NCBI GenBank assembly: GCA_020629155.1
Contig: JAHDDW010000002.1
Location: 186,001 to 250,000, forward strand
Reading direction: 5' to 3'
Source of the DNA: Acidimicrobiales bacterium
GTDB lineage: Bacteria; Actinomycetota; Acidimicrobiia; Acidimicrobiales; SZUA-35
Length of the DNA stretch: 64,000 bases
Below are positions 1 through 10,037 of the stretch, piece after piece; position 1 is the first letter of the stretch; every line of letters begins with the position of its first letter. The position numbers and the translations under genes are program-made. Below the pieces are notes generated by a model. That model was not told the DNA's origin. It saw only the letters and a program-made list of their open reading frames with translations, and searched no databases.

Positions 1-215
1 ATACAAAGATCCACTTCATCTGATTCAAATCCACTACGAGAGTGAAAAAATTCAACTACGGCCAGACCAATGAAGCAGACAGAAAACAATAAGACTGTTG
101 CGATGAAAGTCTTCTGTCTCAAAAATATAAGTAGTTCTTTAAAAATAACGCCCACAACGATAACTATAAGGATTAGAAATAGGATTGAGAATGCCCTTGG
201 TCTATCGAAAATTAT
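1..215 (-). CDS. possible membrane protein, runs off the left edge
   Basis: On the minus strand directly after the hipA stop, a frame stays open from about base 227 to the window edge. It encodes two strongly hydrophobic segments separated by a short basic linker (KELLIFLRQK), then an acidic stretch, so a membrane protein is likely. No ATG is in frame near the beginning. The candidates are a non-standard ATA/ATT codon near 212-215 or a GTG at 155, so the start is unresolved and the gene may be degraded. It lies on the same strand as hipBA. No family is assigned. Confidence 0.35.
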   Translation of the reverse strand, partial: MIFDRPRAFSILFLILIVIVVGVIFKELLIFLRQKTFIATVLLFSVCFIGLAVVEFFHSRSGFESDEVDLC

Positions 216-220
216 AGTGG

Positions 221-1471
221 CTAGTATTCACGCAAGATTTTCTGCGTCATCTTATTGATAACCTGTTCGACTCTTTGCAGCGCAGGATACGGGCCATGCT
301 TTTCTTCAAAGTCGGTCTTCACTATGTCAAGGTGTCGTCTAATCGAAGTCCCCATTTTTGTTACTAACGCATCAAAATACGAGGGTTTAATACGGCACTC
401 TTTCGCAAGGGCATGCATATGTTCCTTGGTTATTCTTCCAGGATCAAACTCGCCGCCAATCGAAAAAGCCATTTTTGCATCAATGTGATCGATCGCTCGC
501 GTGCACACCAGATCATAAAAAGGAGCCAAAGAAAGACTGCCGTTTTCGCCGTAAAGCAACGATATATTTTTGGCATGGCCATCAGAGTTGCCGCACAATA
601 AATTAAAGACTAACCACTGCAGCAAGCTTTCACTGTCATCTATTGGGTTCGCACACACTTCCCTCACAAGTTCTAAGCATTGAGCAAATGAAGGACCGTT
701 AAATGCCTGATACTTGTTATTGTGACTCAAGCCAAGAGCCTGACAGAAGTCTTCCTGATGCCTGCGCTGGACGGTGGCTCCGTTTTGGAGCCGGTCATAG
801 CGTTCAACCAACAAATATCTGTTCGATTGAGATCCATAGAAACCACAAGCAACTACTGGCAGTGCGCAGGATCGGGCAAGTTCTGTTAAAAAATATTCAT
901 ATGCTGGCACGTTAGAATAACCGGCAATTTCAAATTTTATAATATGGTTCGAAGCTGCTGATTTTTGAGGTAAATAAAAGTTTGCACCATCGTAATAAAC
1001 TGCTAACTTCTCTTGAGCTCCAGCAAGAGAAAGCCTAGGCAGGTTCCCTTGTGCCCATGGTTTGAGTGTTGACCCTTTAGAAAATAGTATGTCTTCAAAC
1101 TGTTGATCATTCAATTTTTTATACGAACCATCAGTCGTGTTTTGTTCTTTCTCTGGGAGAATAGTTAAAGCTCCAGCACATTCACTGCCTAAAGACCGCA
1201 GTAAATCAAAATCTGTATCTGGAATCTTTAGATTTCTGCAAAGACGATCCCTTGCATTGCCCTCGGGTAACAAGTTGCTGAAGAAACGGTGGGCTACCCC
1301 CTCAGAACTTGAATAATAAGTTGTTTTAAGAGGCATTCGTTGAGAAATGCCATATCCAGATTTTTGCCATGACTCCGCATACCTGAAATCCATTATTCCT
1401 GAAACATCACGAGTTATAGACCCTACTATTTGGTCCTGCATCCAGACAGACAACTCGCTAGTGTCACTCAT
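221..1471 (-). CDS. hipA: HipA-family Ser/Thr kinase toxin (module 1)
   Basis: About 416 residues with the HipA N-terminal subdomain followed by the kinase-like HipA C-terminal domain. The catalytic motif GNSDGHAKN (about residues 292-300) corresponds to the Asp-x-His-x-Lys-Asn motif of HipA kinases. FYDLV (about 316) corresponds to the metal-binding Asp. HipA toxins phosphorylate a translation component (GltX in E. coli) and cause growth arrest; the target here is unknown. The ATG at 1471 is preferred over the TTG at 1474. It overlaps the hipB stop by 8 bases, which suggests translational coupling. All core motifs look intact. Confidence 0.88.
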   Translation of the reverse strand: MSDTSELSVWMQDQIVGSITRDVSGIMDFRYAESWQKSGYGISQRMPLKTTYYSSSEGVAHRFFSNLLPEGNARDRLCRNLKIPDTDFDLLRSLGSECAGALTILPEKEQNTTDGSYKKLNDQQFEDILFSKGSTLKPWAQGNLPRLSLAGAQEKLAVYYDGANFYLPQKSAASNHIIKFEIAGYSNVPAYEYFLTELARSCALPVVACGFYGSQSNRYLLVERYDRLQNGATVQRRHQEDFCQALGLSHNNKYQAFNGPSFAQCLELVREVCANPIDDSESLLQWLVFNLLCGNSDGHAKNISLLYGENGSLSLAPFYDLVCTRAIDHIDAKMAFSIGGEFDPGRITKEHMHALAKECRIKPSYFDALVTKMGTSIRRHLDIVKTDFEEKHGPYPALQRVEQVINKMTQKILREY

Positions 1472-1712
1472 CAATAGCTACTTTTGTTTCATGATTTCTT
1501 GACTGAATCACAACTTCTAAGCCAAGACTGTGTAGCACTTCCAGCGTCTTGCCAAGATGCGCCGACTTCTTTCCTCGTTCAAGCTCTGACAGAAACCGTG
1601 TTCCAAGTGTTGTAAGTCCAGAAACTTGCTCTAATGTAATCGCATTGGACTTTCTGAAACTTCTAATAACACTTCCCAGCTCTTCAGATGTACGAACTTT
1701 TTTAACAACCAT
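1464..1712 (-). CDS. hipB: HipB-like HTH antitoxin (module 1)
   Basis: 82 residues with a single XRE/Cro-type helix-turn-helix: the TLEQVSGLT and TRFLSELERGKKS segments form the recognition unit. HipB proteins neutralise HipA and repress their own operon by binding palindromes upstream. The ATG at 1712 lies only about 8 bases from the nearest of three palindromes with core CCGATCGG, the expected arrangement for autorepression. It is followed by the overlapping hipA gene. It is distinct in sequence from the second HipB at 13 kb. Confidence 0.85.
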   Translation of the reverse strand: MVVKKVRTSEELGSVIRSFRKSNAITLEQVSGLTTLGTRFLSELERGKKSAHLGKTLEVLHSLGLEVVIQSRNHETKVAIDE

Positions 1713-1718
1713 AAGTAT

Positions 1719-1828
1719 CCCGATCGGTAAAATTCATATCCACTATAGCAAAGAATCCATATTTTTTACCGATCGGTACAAATGTCACTATTTTAGGATT
1801 CTCAAGTAGATTTTTGTCCCGATCGGTA
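1719..1828. promoter_or_regulatory. three palindromic operators upstream of hipBA
   Basis: Three copies of the palindromic core CCGATCGG lie at 1720-1727, 1769-1776 and 1819-1826, each flanked by GTA on one side. The middle copy is the perfect 12-mer TACCGATCGGTA. The starts are 49 and 50 bases apart, close to five helical turns, so bound dimers would sit on one face of the DNA. The first copy overlaps the region just upstream of the hipB start. Use as HipB operators is inferred from position. Confidence 0.7.
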
Positions 1829-1979
1829 AACAATCCAGTTGTCAAATCTCAAAAGAGTCGGTTTTTACAACAAGCTAACGTTGTCAAAAACTTTTGCACC
1901 CACATAACACAGTTAAATATATTTAAAAAAAATTGCAAGTAACTAATAGCATTTTAGTTTCCTTGAGCAGAATCATCAG

Positions 1980-2277
1980 ATGTTAGCGTTAACGTTTGCT
2001 TGGGATAAAGATAAAGGCAATTTCTAACTCCAAGAAACATGGAGTATCTTTTAACAAAGCATCATCTGTGTTCCGCAACCCCTTCGGAGTTATCTTTGAT
2101 GATGAGCTGCACTCACATGATGAGACAAGAGAGCTCATTATCGGCCACTCTGGCAAGGGAAAGCTATTGGTTGTAAGCTTCATACAGAAAGACGTAGATC
2201 TAATAAGAATAATAAGTGCCCGAAAAACAACTACGCTAGAAAGAGAAAGGCACGAGAAAAATGTCTTCCAACGATGA
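1980..2277 (+). pseudogene. brnT: BrnT-type toxin with N-terminal frameshift
   Basis: BrnT toxins are RelE-fold ribonucleases that normally start with a FEWD-like motif followed about nine residues later by KHGVSF. Here the ATG at 1980 reads MLALTFAWDKDK and then meets a stop. The rest of the family match (KKHGVSFNKASSVF to ISARKTTTLERERHE) lies in the next frame. A one-base change in the stretch around 2004-2016 would rejoin both parts at exactly the usual spacing. Reading only the downstream frame would require a TTG at 1996 and would lose the FAWD motif. Either the toxin is inactivated or the sequence has an indel error. The antitoxin gene follows, overlapping its 3' end. Confidence 0.65.
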
Positions 2278-2461
2278 GATAGAACCAGAGTATAACTTTG
2301 ACTACAGTTCAGCGAAACCAAATCGATTTGCTGATGCCGAAGGTAGAACACTCGTAGCCTTAGACGAAGATCTTGCCAAAATATTCACAACAGACAAATT
2401 AGTTAACAAAGCACTGCGATCACTAATCGAAGCTATCCCTAAAGACTCTTCTGCAGCATAA
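2261..2461 (+). CDS. brnA: BrnA-like antitoxin
   Basis: 66 residues, starting inside the 3' end of brnT (17-base overlap). The N-terminal part (FDYSSAKPNRF) resembles the linker that many BrnA antitoxins use to wrap the toxin. The remainder (RTLVALDEDLAKIF, then a second helix) fits a short ribbon-helix-helix DNA-binding domain. BrnA binds BrnT and represses the operon as the complex. Here the cognate toxin appears frameshifted, so the antitoxin may be a survivor of a decaying module. Assignment rests on gene order and motif shape. Confidence 0.6.
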   Translation: MSSNDEIEPEYNFDYSSAKPNRFADAEGRTLVALDEDLAKIFTTDKLVNKALRSLIEAIPKDSSAA

Positions 2462-2527
2462 CGTTAGCTCTGAAAGTAACTTACTAGAGCCACAATTAGA
2501 AAATAACAATCCGCTAAACCTTTCAGA

Positions 2528-3304
2528 ATGAGACGCTACATGGTTAAAGACAATACACACAAACCAGTGCTTGTCGTTACTGGCGGAAGTCGTGGCATTG
2601 GTGCCGCCATTGCGATTACCGCTGCGGCTAATGGCTATAACGTATGTATCAACTATAAGAGCGACAAAGCGTCAGCGGAAAACGTCTCTTCCCAAGCAAA
2701 AACGTATGGCGTGGAATGCATAACCGTGCAAGCTGACGTAAGCCAAGAAAACGAAGTCGTCCGACTCTTTGAAACAGTAGACGCACAACTAGGTGCTGTT
2801 ACAGCGCTTGTTAACAACGTCGGGATTTTGATGAACCAAGCGACTGTTGTCGAGCTTTCAGCGGAAAGAATCAACAAAGTATTAACAACAAACGTTACAA
2901 GTTATTTTTTGTGTAGCCGTGAAGCAGTGCTGCGAATGTCAACCGATCATGGAGGCAGCGGCGGCGCAATCGTCAACATTTCTTCAGTTGCGTCACGGCT
3001 GGGTTCACCCAGAGAATATGTTGACTATGCCGCTTCTAAGGCAGCCGTTGACACGTTAACTATCGGACTTGCAAGAGAAGTAGCAACCCAAGGCATCCGA
3101 GTAAATGCCATACGGCCAGGCCTTATCTATACCGATATTCACGCCGATAGCGGCGAGCCTGATCGAGTAAATCGACTCGCCTCAGGAGTACCCATGGCAC
3201 GAGGCGGCAAGCCAGAAGAAGTCGCAGACGCTGTCCAATGGCTGTTGGGCGACAAGGCTTCGTACGTCACAGGCACCTTTATTGAAGTTGCAGGCGGCAG
3301 ATAG
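2528..3304 (+). CDS. short-chain dehydrogenase/reductase (SDR)
   Basis: 258 residues of classical SDR type. The NAD(P)-binding motif TGGSRGIG is at about residues 18-25, NNVG (about 97-100) matches the NNAG motif, and the catalytic Ser (NISSVAS) and Tyr-x-x-x-Lys (YAASK) follow. The C-terminal VTGTFIEVAGG ending is typical of the FabG/glucose dehydrogenase branch. Substrate cannot be inferred. An alternative ATG at 2543 would remove five N-terminal residues. It stands alone between the brnTA locus and katG. Confidence 0.88.
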   Translation: MRRYMVKDNTHKPVLVVTGGSRGIGAAIAITAAANGYNVCINYKSDKASAENVSSQAKTYGVECITVQADVSQENEVVRLFETVDAQLGAVTALVNNVGILMNQATVVELSAERINKVLTTNVTSYFLCSREAVLRMSTDHGGSGGAIVNISSVASRLGSPREYVDYAASKAAVDTLTIGLAREVATQGIRVNAIRPGLIYTDIHADSGEPDRVNRLASGVPMARGGKPEEVADAVQWLLGDKASYVTGTFIEVAGGR

Positions 3305-3395
3305 CCAGAGGAAAACTCAAGTGCTGCAAAATATGGCAACGTCACGGTAGAAACTCATCAGCTTTCACATCTACCCATTGTTTGTCCCGATGCAA

Positions 3396-3416
3396 TCAAC
3401 AGGTTATAACTGTTGA
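3396..3416. promoter_or_regulatory. palindrome upstream of katG
   Basis: A 21-base dyad with perfect 7-base arms, TCAACAG and CTGTTGA, separated by GTTATAA. It sits about 85 bases before the katG start in a 196-base gap with no gene. The position suits an operator for a peroxide- or metal-responsive regulator. No regulator gene lies next to it, so the binding protein is unknown. Confidence 0.4.
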
Positions 3417-3458
3417 ACATTTGCGCTGCTCGTGCAATGATCAATGCATGACCCGTGA

Positions 3459-5696
<2,238 letters not shown>

Positions 5697-5815
5697 TTGT
5701 TCTTGGAACATTTACAGGTCGATTCGGGCCAAGCGGCGTCGGGGTAAAGTTCGCTCGGAAAACTAAGCAACAAAATAGCTAGAGTTCTGGATACTTGCAT
5801 GGCTGAGAAAGGTAG

Positions 5816-6979
5816 TTAGGTTTGCGGAAAGTCAAAGATCTCGGCTAGGCCTTGTTGCCAGTGCACGCATCGTGTTCCTCCGATAACTCTCTGTGTCTTG
5901 TCTTGTGATAAGACATACGTCTGAGGATCATCAAACTGTTTCGATAAGCGATGCATCGAACTGACATCTTTAGGGCTAACGGTTGCTCTTGCTTTAAGTT
6001 CAATGAGTGTAACGGACTTATCAGGGGCTTCTATAATCAAATCGATTTCGTCTTTATGTCCAACCCGTAGCTGGTAAAACCGAAACCGTTTCTGCATATA
6101 TTCGTTTAGTCGTACAAATTCGTTTATGATGTACGCTTCAAAAAGTTTTCCATATTCTGAGGTTTTAGGCAGTAAAGGAACGCCCAGGTTGTTGTTTAAG
6201 GCTCGGACCACTCCAAGATCGTAGAAATAAAATTTTTCTGCTTTCCTCTGCTGTTTACGAATCGATTTGTGGTAGCTAGGAAGTCTAAACCCCAGCAATG
6301 TATCTTCTAGGATTGAATAGAACGACTTGACAGTTTTTGCGCTGACTCCTGAGTCTGAGGCTAAATTTGCGTAGTTAATACTTTCGCCATTGCATTGTGC
6401 CGCTACTTCAAGAAACCTAGAGAATGGATTAAGATCACGAACAATCTGTTCGTAGGCAATTTCTTCTTTGAGGTAGGTGTCAACATATGTATGAAGGAAA
6501 CCTAATCGCAATTTTTCCGATTTCGTAGTGACGACCTCAGGAAGTGTACCCCAAGACAATGCTTGGTCTAAATCAAACTGGTCACCTAGCTCAAGAAAGC
6601 TCAATGGATATAATCTGTATTGAATCGCTCGCCCAGCTAGAAGATTAACACCAGATCGTTTAAGTTTTCTGGCACTTGAACCTGTTAATAAAAACCTGAT
6701 CGATTTTGATTCAATAGCCTTATGCACTTCGTCTAGAAGCGCTGGAATCTTTTGAATTTCGTCGATGAAAACGGTATCGAAACCTTCAATACGCTCACGC
6801 AGTCTCCAAGGCTGCCTCGAAAGTTCTTGATAGATCTGAGAATCTAAAAGATCTATATGGAGAACAGAGCCAGAAAAATTTGCAATTCTTCTCTCCAGCA
6901 AAGTGCTTTTGCCAGTTCCTCTTTGTCCAAAGAGAAAAAAACTGTGATCTTCAGGTAATTCTATAGCTCGTTCAAACAC
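5816..6979 (-). CDS. AAA-family ATPase with DUF4143 C-terminal domain
   Basis: 387 residues from a GTG start. An N-terminal P-loop domain carries Walker A GQRGTGKST (about residues 18-26) and a Walker B-like VFIDEIQK. The C-terminal half has the DUF4143/restriction-like region, including an EIDLIIE and LIELKAR pair of the PD-(D/E)XK type. This family is widespread and horizontally mobile, and its biological role is poorly known. It is a single gene behind an unusual repeat array (6989-7057), which may control it. Confidence 0.85.
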   Translation of the reverse strand: MFERAIELPEDHSFFLFGQRGTGKSTLLERRIANFSGSVLHIDLLDSQIYQELSRQPWRLRERIEGFDTVFIDEIQKIPALLDEVHKAIESKSIRFLLTGSSARKLKRSGVNLLAGRAIQYRLYPLSFLELGDQFDLDQALSWGTLPEVVTTKSEKLRLGFLHTYVDTYLKEEIAYEQIVRDLNPFSRFLEVAAQCNGESINYANLASDSGVSAKTVKSFYSILEDTLLGFRLPSYHKSIRKQQRKAEKFYFYDLGVVRALNNNLGVPLLPKTSEYGKLFEAYIINEFVRLNEYMQKRFRFYQLRVGHKDEIDLIIEAPDKSVTLIELKARATVSPKDVSSMHRLSKQFDDPQTYVLSQDKTQRVIGGTRCVHWQQGLAEIFDFPQT

Positions 6980-6988
6980 GGTTCAAGC

Positions 6989-7057
6989 GTATCACAAATC
7001 GGGAGTCTATTTCCGATTTATACAACAAATCGGGAGTCTATTTCCGATTTGTGATAC
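6989..7057. repeat. composite direct and inverted repeat upstream of the DUF4143 ATPase
   Basis: A 26-base unit is repeated twice with a period of 31 (6994-7019 and 7025-7050). Each unit is itself a dyad: AAATCGG, a 10-base spacer GAGTCTATTT, then CCGATTT. The whole array is framed by GTATCAC on the left and GTGATAC on the right, so the outer arms form a 14-base perfect inverted repeat (6989-7002 with 7044-7057). It starts 10 bases upstream of the ATPase start codon, where an operator or a small remnant element would sit. Confidence 0.7.
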
Positions 7058-7244
7058 GGAGTTTGTATTGTGGTTCAACTCTGTTTTGTATAGTTCATTC
7101 ACCGATTCTGCCGTATTAGCAAAGCTACTATTCTCTTGTGTAGGTCGTTGAGTCCAACCGCGACATAACTGATGCAGCAACCTCCATAACAAGCTCAAGG
7201 CGAATCGCTACTCATTCAAGCTTTTTTAGGTTACGCTTTTACGT

Positions 7245-8615
7245 ATGCTTGATTCGTTTAACCCTTTTAATGGTTCTCTCGTTGGATCTGTTGAAGCCTC
7301 TTCAAAAGTTACCATCGAGACGTTCGTCGAGAAAGCTCGTGGCGCGTTGACCGAGTACTCGGGTTTGTCGCTTTCTCAAAAAAAGAAGCGTATGGTTTCT
7401 TTTGTCGATACTTGTGATCAGAACCGAGATGAGATTGTTTCTTTGATTGTTAAAGAAACTGGCATGTTGCGCTCTACTGCTGAAGATGAGGTGTCGATAA
7501 CGCTAGAGTATCTTAGAGCATACGTTGCGATGTCTTCTGAATGTCTTAAACCTAAGCTTCTTGATTCTGATGGAGCCGTTCAGGTCGTCTATGAACCTTG
7601 GGGTGTTATTGCTGCTATTGCTCCATGGAATTTTCCGTTTCTAAACATTGCATTTCAATGTGGCCAAGCGCTGTTAGCTGGTAATACCATTGTGTACAAA
7701 ACATCAGAAGAGAATCCGTTATTTTCTCAAATGATGGCCGATCTTTTCGCAGAATCTGGGTTTCCTGACGGTGTTTTTAATGTCGTTTACGGAGACGGAA
7801 CTGTAGGTGAACAGTTAGCTAGATCTGATGTAGATTTAATTTCCTTTACTGGGAGTACAGAAACTGGGCATACGCTTAGGATGGTAGCCGCAGAGAAAAT
7901 GATTCCATTTATCGGAGAAATGGGAGGGTCTGCTCCACTACTTATCTTCAATGATATCCATATCGATGATACGTTGGTTGAACATATATTTTCTAGAAGG
8001 TTTGCTAAGTCAGGACAGAATTGCGATGCAGTGAAGCGTTTGATAGTTCACGAAAATTCGTTCGACGAGATAGTTTCAAAACTTTCATTGTTAGCTGAGT
8101 CATCTGTGTTAGGCGACCCAGCAAATCCAGATACCACATTAGGTCCAGTTGTATCTGAGCGGATACTAAAGAAGCTGGAGGAACAAGTAGCTGAGGCCGT
8201 TGCTAAAGGCGCGAAAATTTGTGCTGGAGGTATGCGACCTGAAGATAAAGAAGGCGCCTTTTATAAAGCCACGATAGTTACCAATATCTCAACCGATATG
8301 AAAATATGGAAAGAGGAAACATTTGGACCTGTTTTACCAGTAGTTTCTTTCTCTTCCGAAGAGGAAGCGATTGAGCTTGCAAATGACACAGTGTTCGGTT
8401 TAGGAAGCCACGTACATACCAATGATCATGATCTTTTTGATCGGGTCGCTATGCAGATCAAATCGGGAACAGTTGGACACAATTATGCAAACATATGGAG
8501 CCCTGCATACCCTTTCGGTGGTTACAAAAAATCCAGTGTCGGGAGAACCAACGGCGATGAAGGCTTCCGAGAAGTGACTCAGTCAAAACTAATTTGCAAA
8601 GAAATGTCACAATAG
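7245..8615 (+). CDS. NAD(P)-dependent aldehyde dehydrogenase
   Basis: 456 residues of the aldehyde dehydrogenase superfamily, closest in pattern to the succinate-semialdehyde dehydrogenase branch. It oxidises an aldehyde to the acid with NAD(P). Visible motifs: PWNFPF for cofactor binding, FTGSTETG, the general base Glu in GEMGGSAP (about 225) and the catalytic Cys in SGQNCDAVK (about 260). FGPVLPV and the C-terminal FGGYKKSSVGR also match. Length is normal. The next gene on the same strand is a DMT transporter about 50 bases downstream, so the pair could be co-transcribed. Substrate unknown. Confidence 0.9.
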   Translation: MLDSFNPFNGSLVGSVEASSKVTIETFVEKARGALTEYSGLSLSQKKKRMVSFVDTCDQNRDEIVSLIVKETGMLRSTAEDEVSITLEYLRAYVAMSSECLKPKLLDSDGAVQVVYEPWGVIAAIAPWNFPFLNIAFQCGQALLAGNTIVYKTSEENPLFSQMMADLFAESGFPDGVFNVVYGDGTVGEQLARSDVDLISFTGSTETGHTLRMVAAEKMIPFIGEMGGSAPLLIFNDIHIDDTLVEHIFSRRFAKSGQNCDAVKRLIVHENSFDEIVSKLSLLAESSVLGDPANPDTTLGPVVSERILKKLEEQVAEAVAKGAKICAGGMRPEDKEGAFYKATIVTNISTDMKIWKEETFGPVLPVVSFSSEEEAIELANDTVFGLGSHVHTNDHDLFDRVAMQIKSGTVGHNYANIWSPAYPFGGYKKSSVGRTNGDEGFREVTQSKLICKEMSQ

Positions 8616-8666
8616 AACAAGTCGCTTCGAGGCTGCTTCGATTGCTGACTGTAGACTTGAAACAAT

Positions 8667-9596
8667 ATGGGTAGCAATCGTAGGAATTTGCCTGGCATTC
8701 TCTTTGCTGTTGTTTCAGGTATGCTTTTCACTGTTGGCGCTGTAACTAATAGGTTCGTGTTTTCAGAGAACGACTTTGAGCCATATCGTTATGTAGCAAG
8801 TGTCTTGTTTGTTGGCGGCGGGTTTGGTTTCGTTGATCTTTGTCTGCGGCCAGCTTCTACGAAACAAAATCTTCGGCAAGCGAATAAACTATATTTAATC
8901 CTTGCAATTGGTGTTTTGTCAGCTCTGGCCATCGGATTAATGATGTACGGGCAAAGCCTGACGACTTCTACCAATACAAGTATCGTGTCTACGGCTATTA
9001 TTTTGACGACAGCTTTGTTCGCCTTTCTGGTAGCCAAAGAAAAGCCAACACCAAACAGCAAAATATGGCTTCCTGTACTGTTTATGGGGCTATATGTAGC
9101 GACTGTTGGCGTCAGAGGTTTCGATATCAACACAGGCGATTTGTTTATTCTCGCAGCTATTGTGGTCTATGGGCTGAATAATGCAATAACTAAAATCGCA
9201 GTTAGTTCTTTTGATCCCAGGTTTGTTGCAGACGTTTTCTGGTTTATCGGAGCCGTGTTGCACACTTCTATAGCATTGTTTGTTTATGGGAAAACGTTTT
9301 TTGTCACACAGGTGTTTGCATTTGTAGCACTATCAGCATTTGCGGGCTGGCTTAATGGCGTTGCCTCCAACGAGGCTATTCAACGCATTGGCGCTAACCG
9401 TTGGATTTCTCTAAATATAACGCACATAGTTTTTACAATGGTGGCGGCATTATTGTTACTGGATGAACAAATGACAGCCGAGAAAATTATCGGAGCAGTT
9501 CTTATAGTCACAGCCGTTTGCAAAGTAAACCAGAAGAGAAAATCTGTGGCGGCGAGTGACACTAGCCGTGGGGTAAGCGTTTCTATTGATAGTTGA
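8667..9596 (+). CDS. DMT/EamA family transporter
   Basis: 309 residues, almost entirely hydrophobic, with about ten predicted membrane helices in two halves, the typical EamA (drug/metabolite transporter) layout. A short hydrophilic Ser-rich tail follows the last helix. Such permeases export or import small metabolites; nothing here defines the substrate. It follows the aldehyde dehydrogenase closely on the same strand. Confidence 0.8.
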   Translation: MGSNRRNLPGILFAVVSGMLFTVGAVTNRFVFSENDFEPYRYVASVLFVGGGFGFVDLCLRPASTKQNLRQANKLYLILAIGVLSALAIGLMMYGQSLTTSTNTSIVSTAIILTTALFAFLVAKEKPTPNSKIWLPVLFMGLYVATVGVRGFDINTGDLFILAAIVVYGLNNAITKIAVSSFDPRFVADVFWFIGAVLHTSIALFVYGKTFFVTQVFAFVALSAFAGWLNGVASNEAIQRIGANRWISLNITHIVFTMVAALLLLDEQMTAEKIIGAVLIVTAVCKVNQKRKSVAASDTSRGVSVSIDS

Positions 9597-9758
9597 CTTT
9601 TCCAAAAATCTAGAAAATGTAGACGGCGAATGTTAGAACTTCACTTTTTCGTCCATAAGTTGGAATATAGTGTTGGGATGGCACTGTTTCTAATCTTGAC
9701 TTAGTTAGTAGGAATTGAAATTTCCTGCTAATATGCTGGTTTCTCAGGAGGATTTGCT

Positions 9759-10037
9759 ATGTCCACAATTAGAATTCCCACACCGTTACGTCAATATGTT
9801 GATCAGGAAAGCAACGTTGACGTTGCTGGCGATACCGTTGGCCAGGCGTTAGCTGACCTCACCGTCAAATATCCAGCTATCAAGTCGCATCTGTATGAAG
9901 ATGACCAGCTGCGCAGTTTCGTTAATATCTACGTCGGCAAAAACGATATCCGCCACCTCGAAGGCGAAAACACTGTTATCAAGCCAGACGATACGCTGCT
10001 AATTGTTCCTTCCATCGCTGGCGGTGCAGCAAAGTGA
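9759..10037 (+). CDS. cysO: CysO-like sulfur carrier (MoaD/ThiS fold) with masked C-terminus
   Basis: 92-residue ubiquitin-like sulfur carrier. Length and ending match mycobacterial CysO, which carries sulfur as a thiocarboxylate on a terminal Gly-Gly for cysteine synthesis. Here Gly-Gly is followed by Ala-Ala-Lys before the stop (VPSIAGGAAK), so the diglycine is not terminal in the primary product. Carriers of this kind need a protease to expose Gly-Gly, and a JAMM protease of the Mec type is encoded at 14593-15027. A strong AGGAGG site precedes the ATG. The moeZ start overlaps the stop as GTGA, so the two genes are coupled. Confidence 0.85.
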   Translation: MSTIRIPTPLRQYVDQESNVDVAGDTVGQALADLTVKYPAIKSHLYEDDQLRSFVNIYVGKNDIRHLEGENTVIKPDDTLLIVPSIAGGAAK

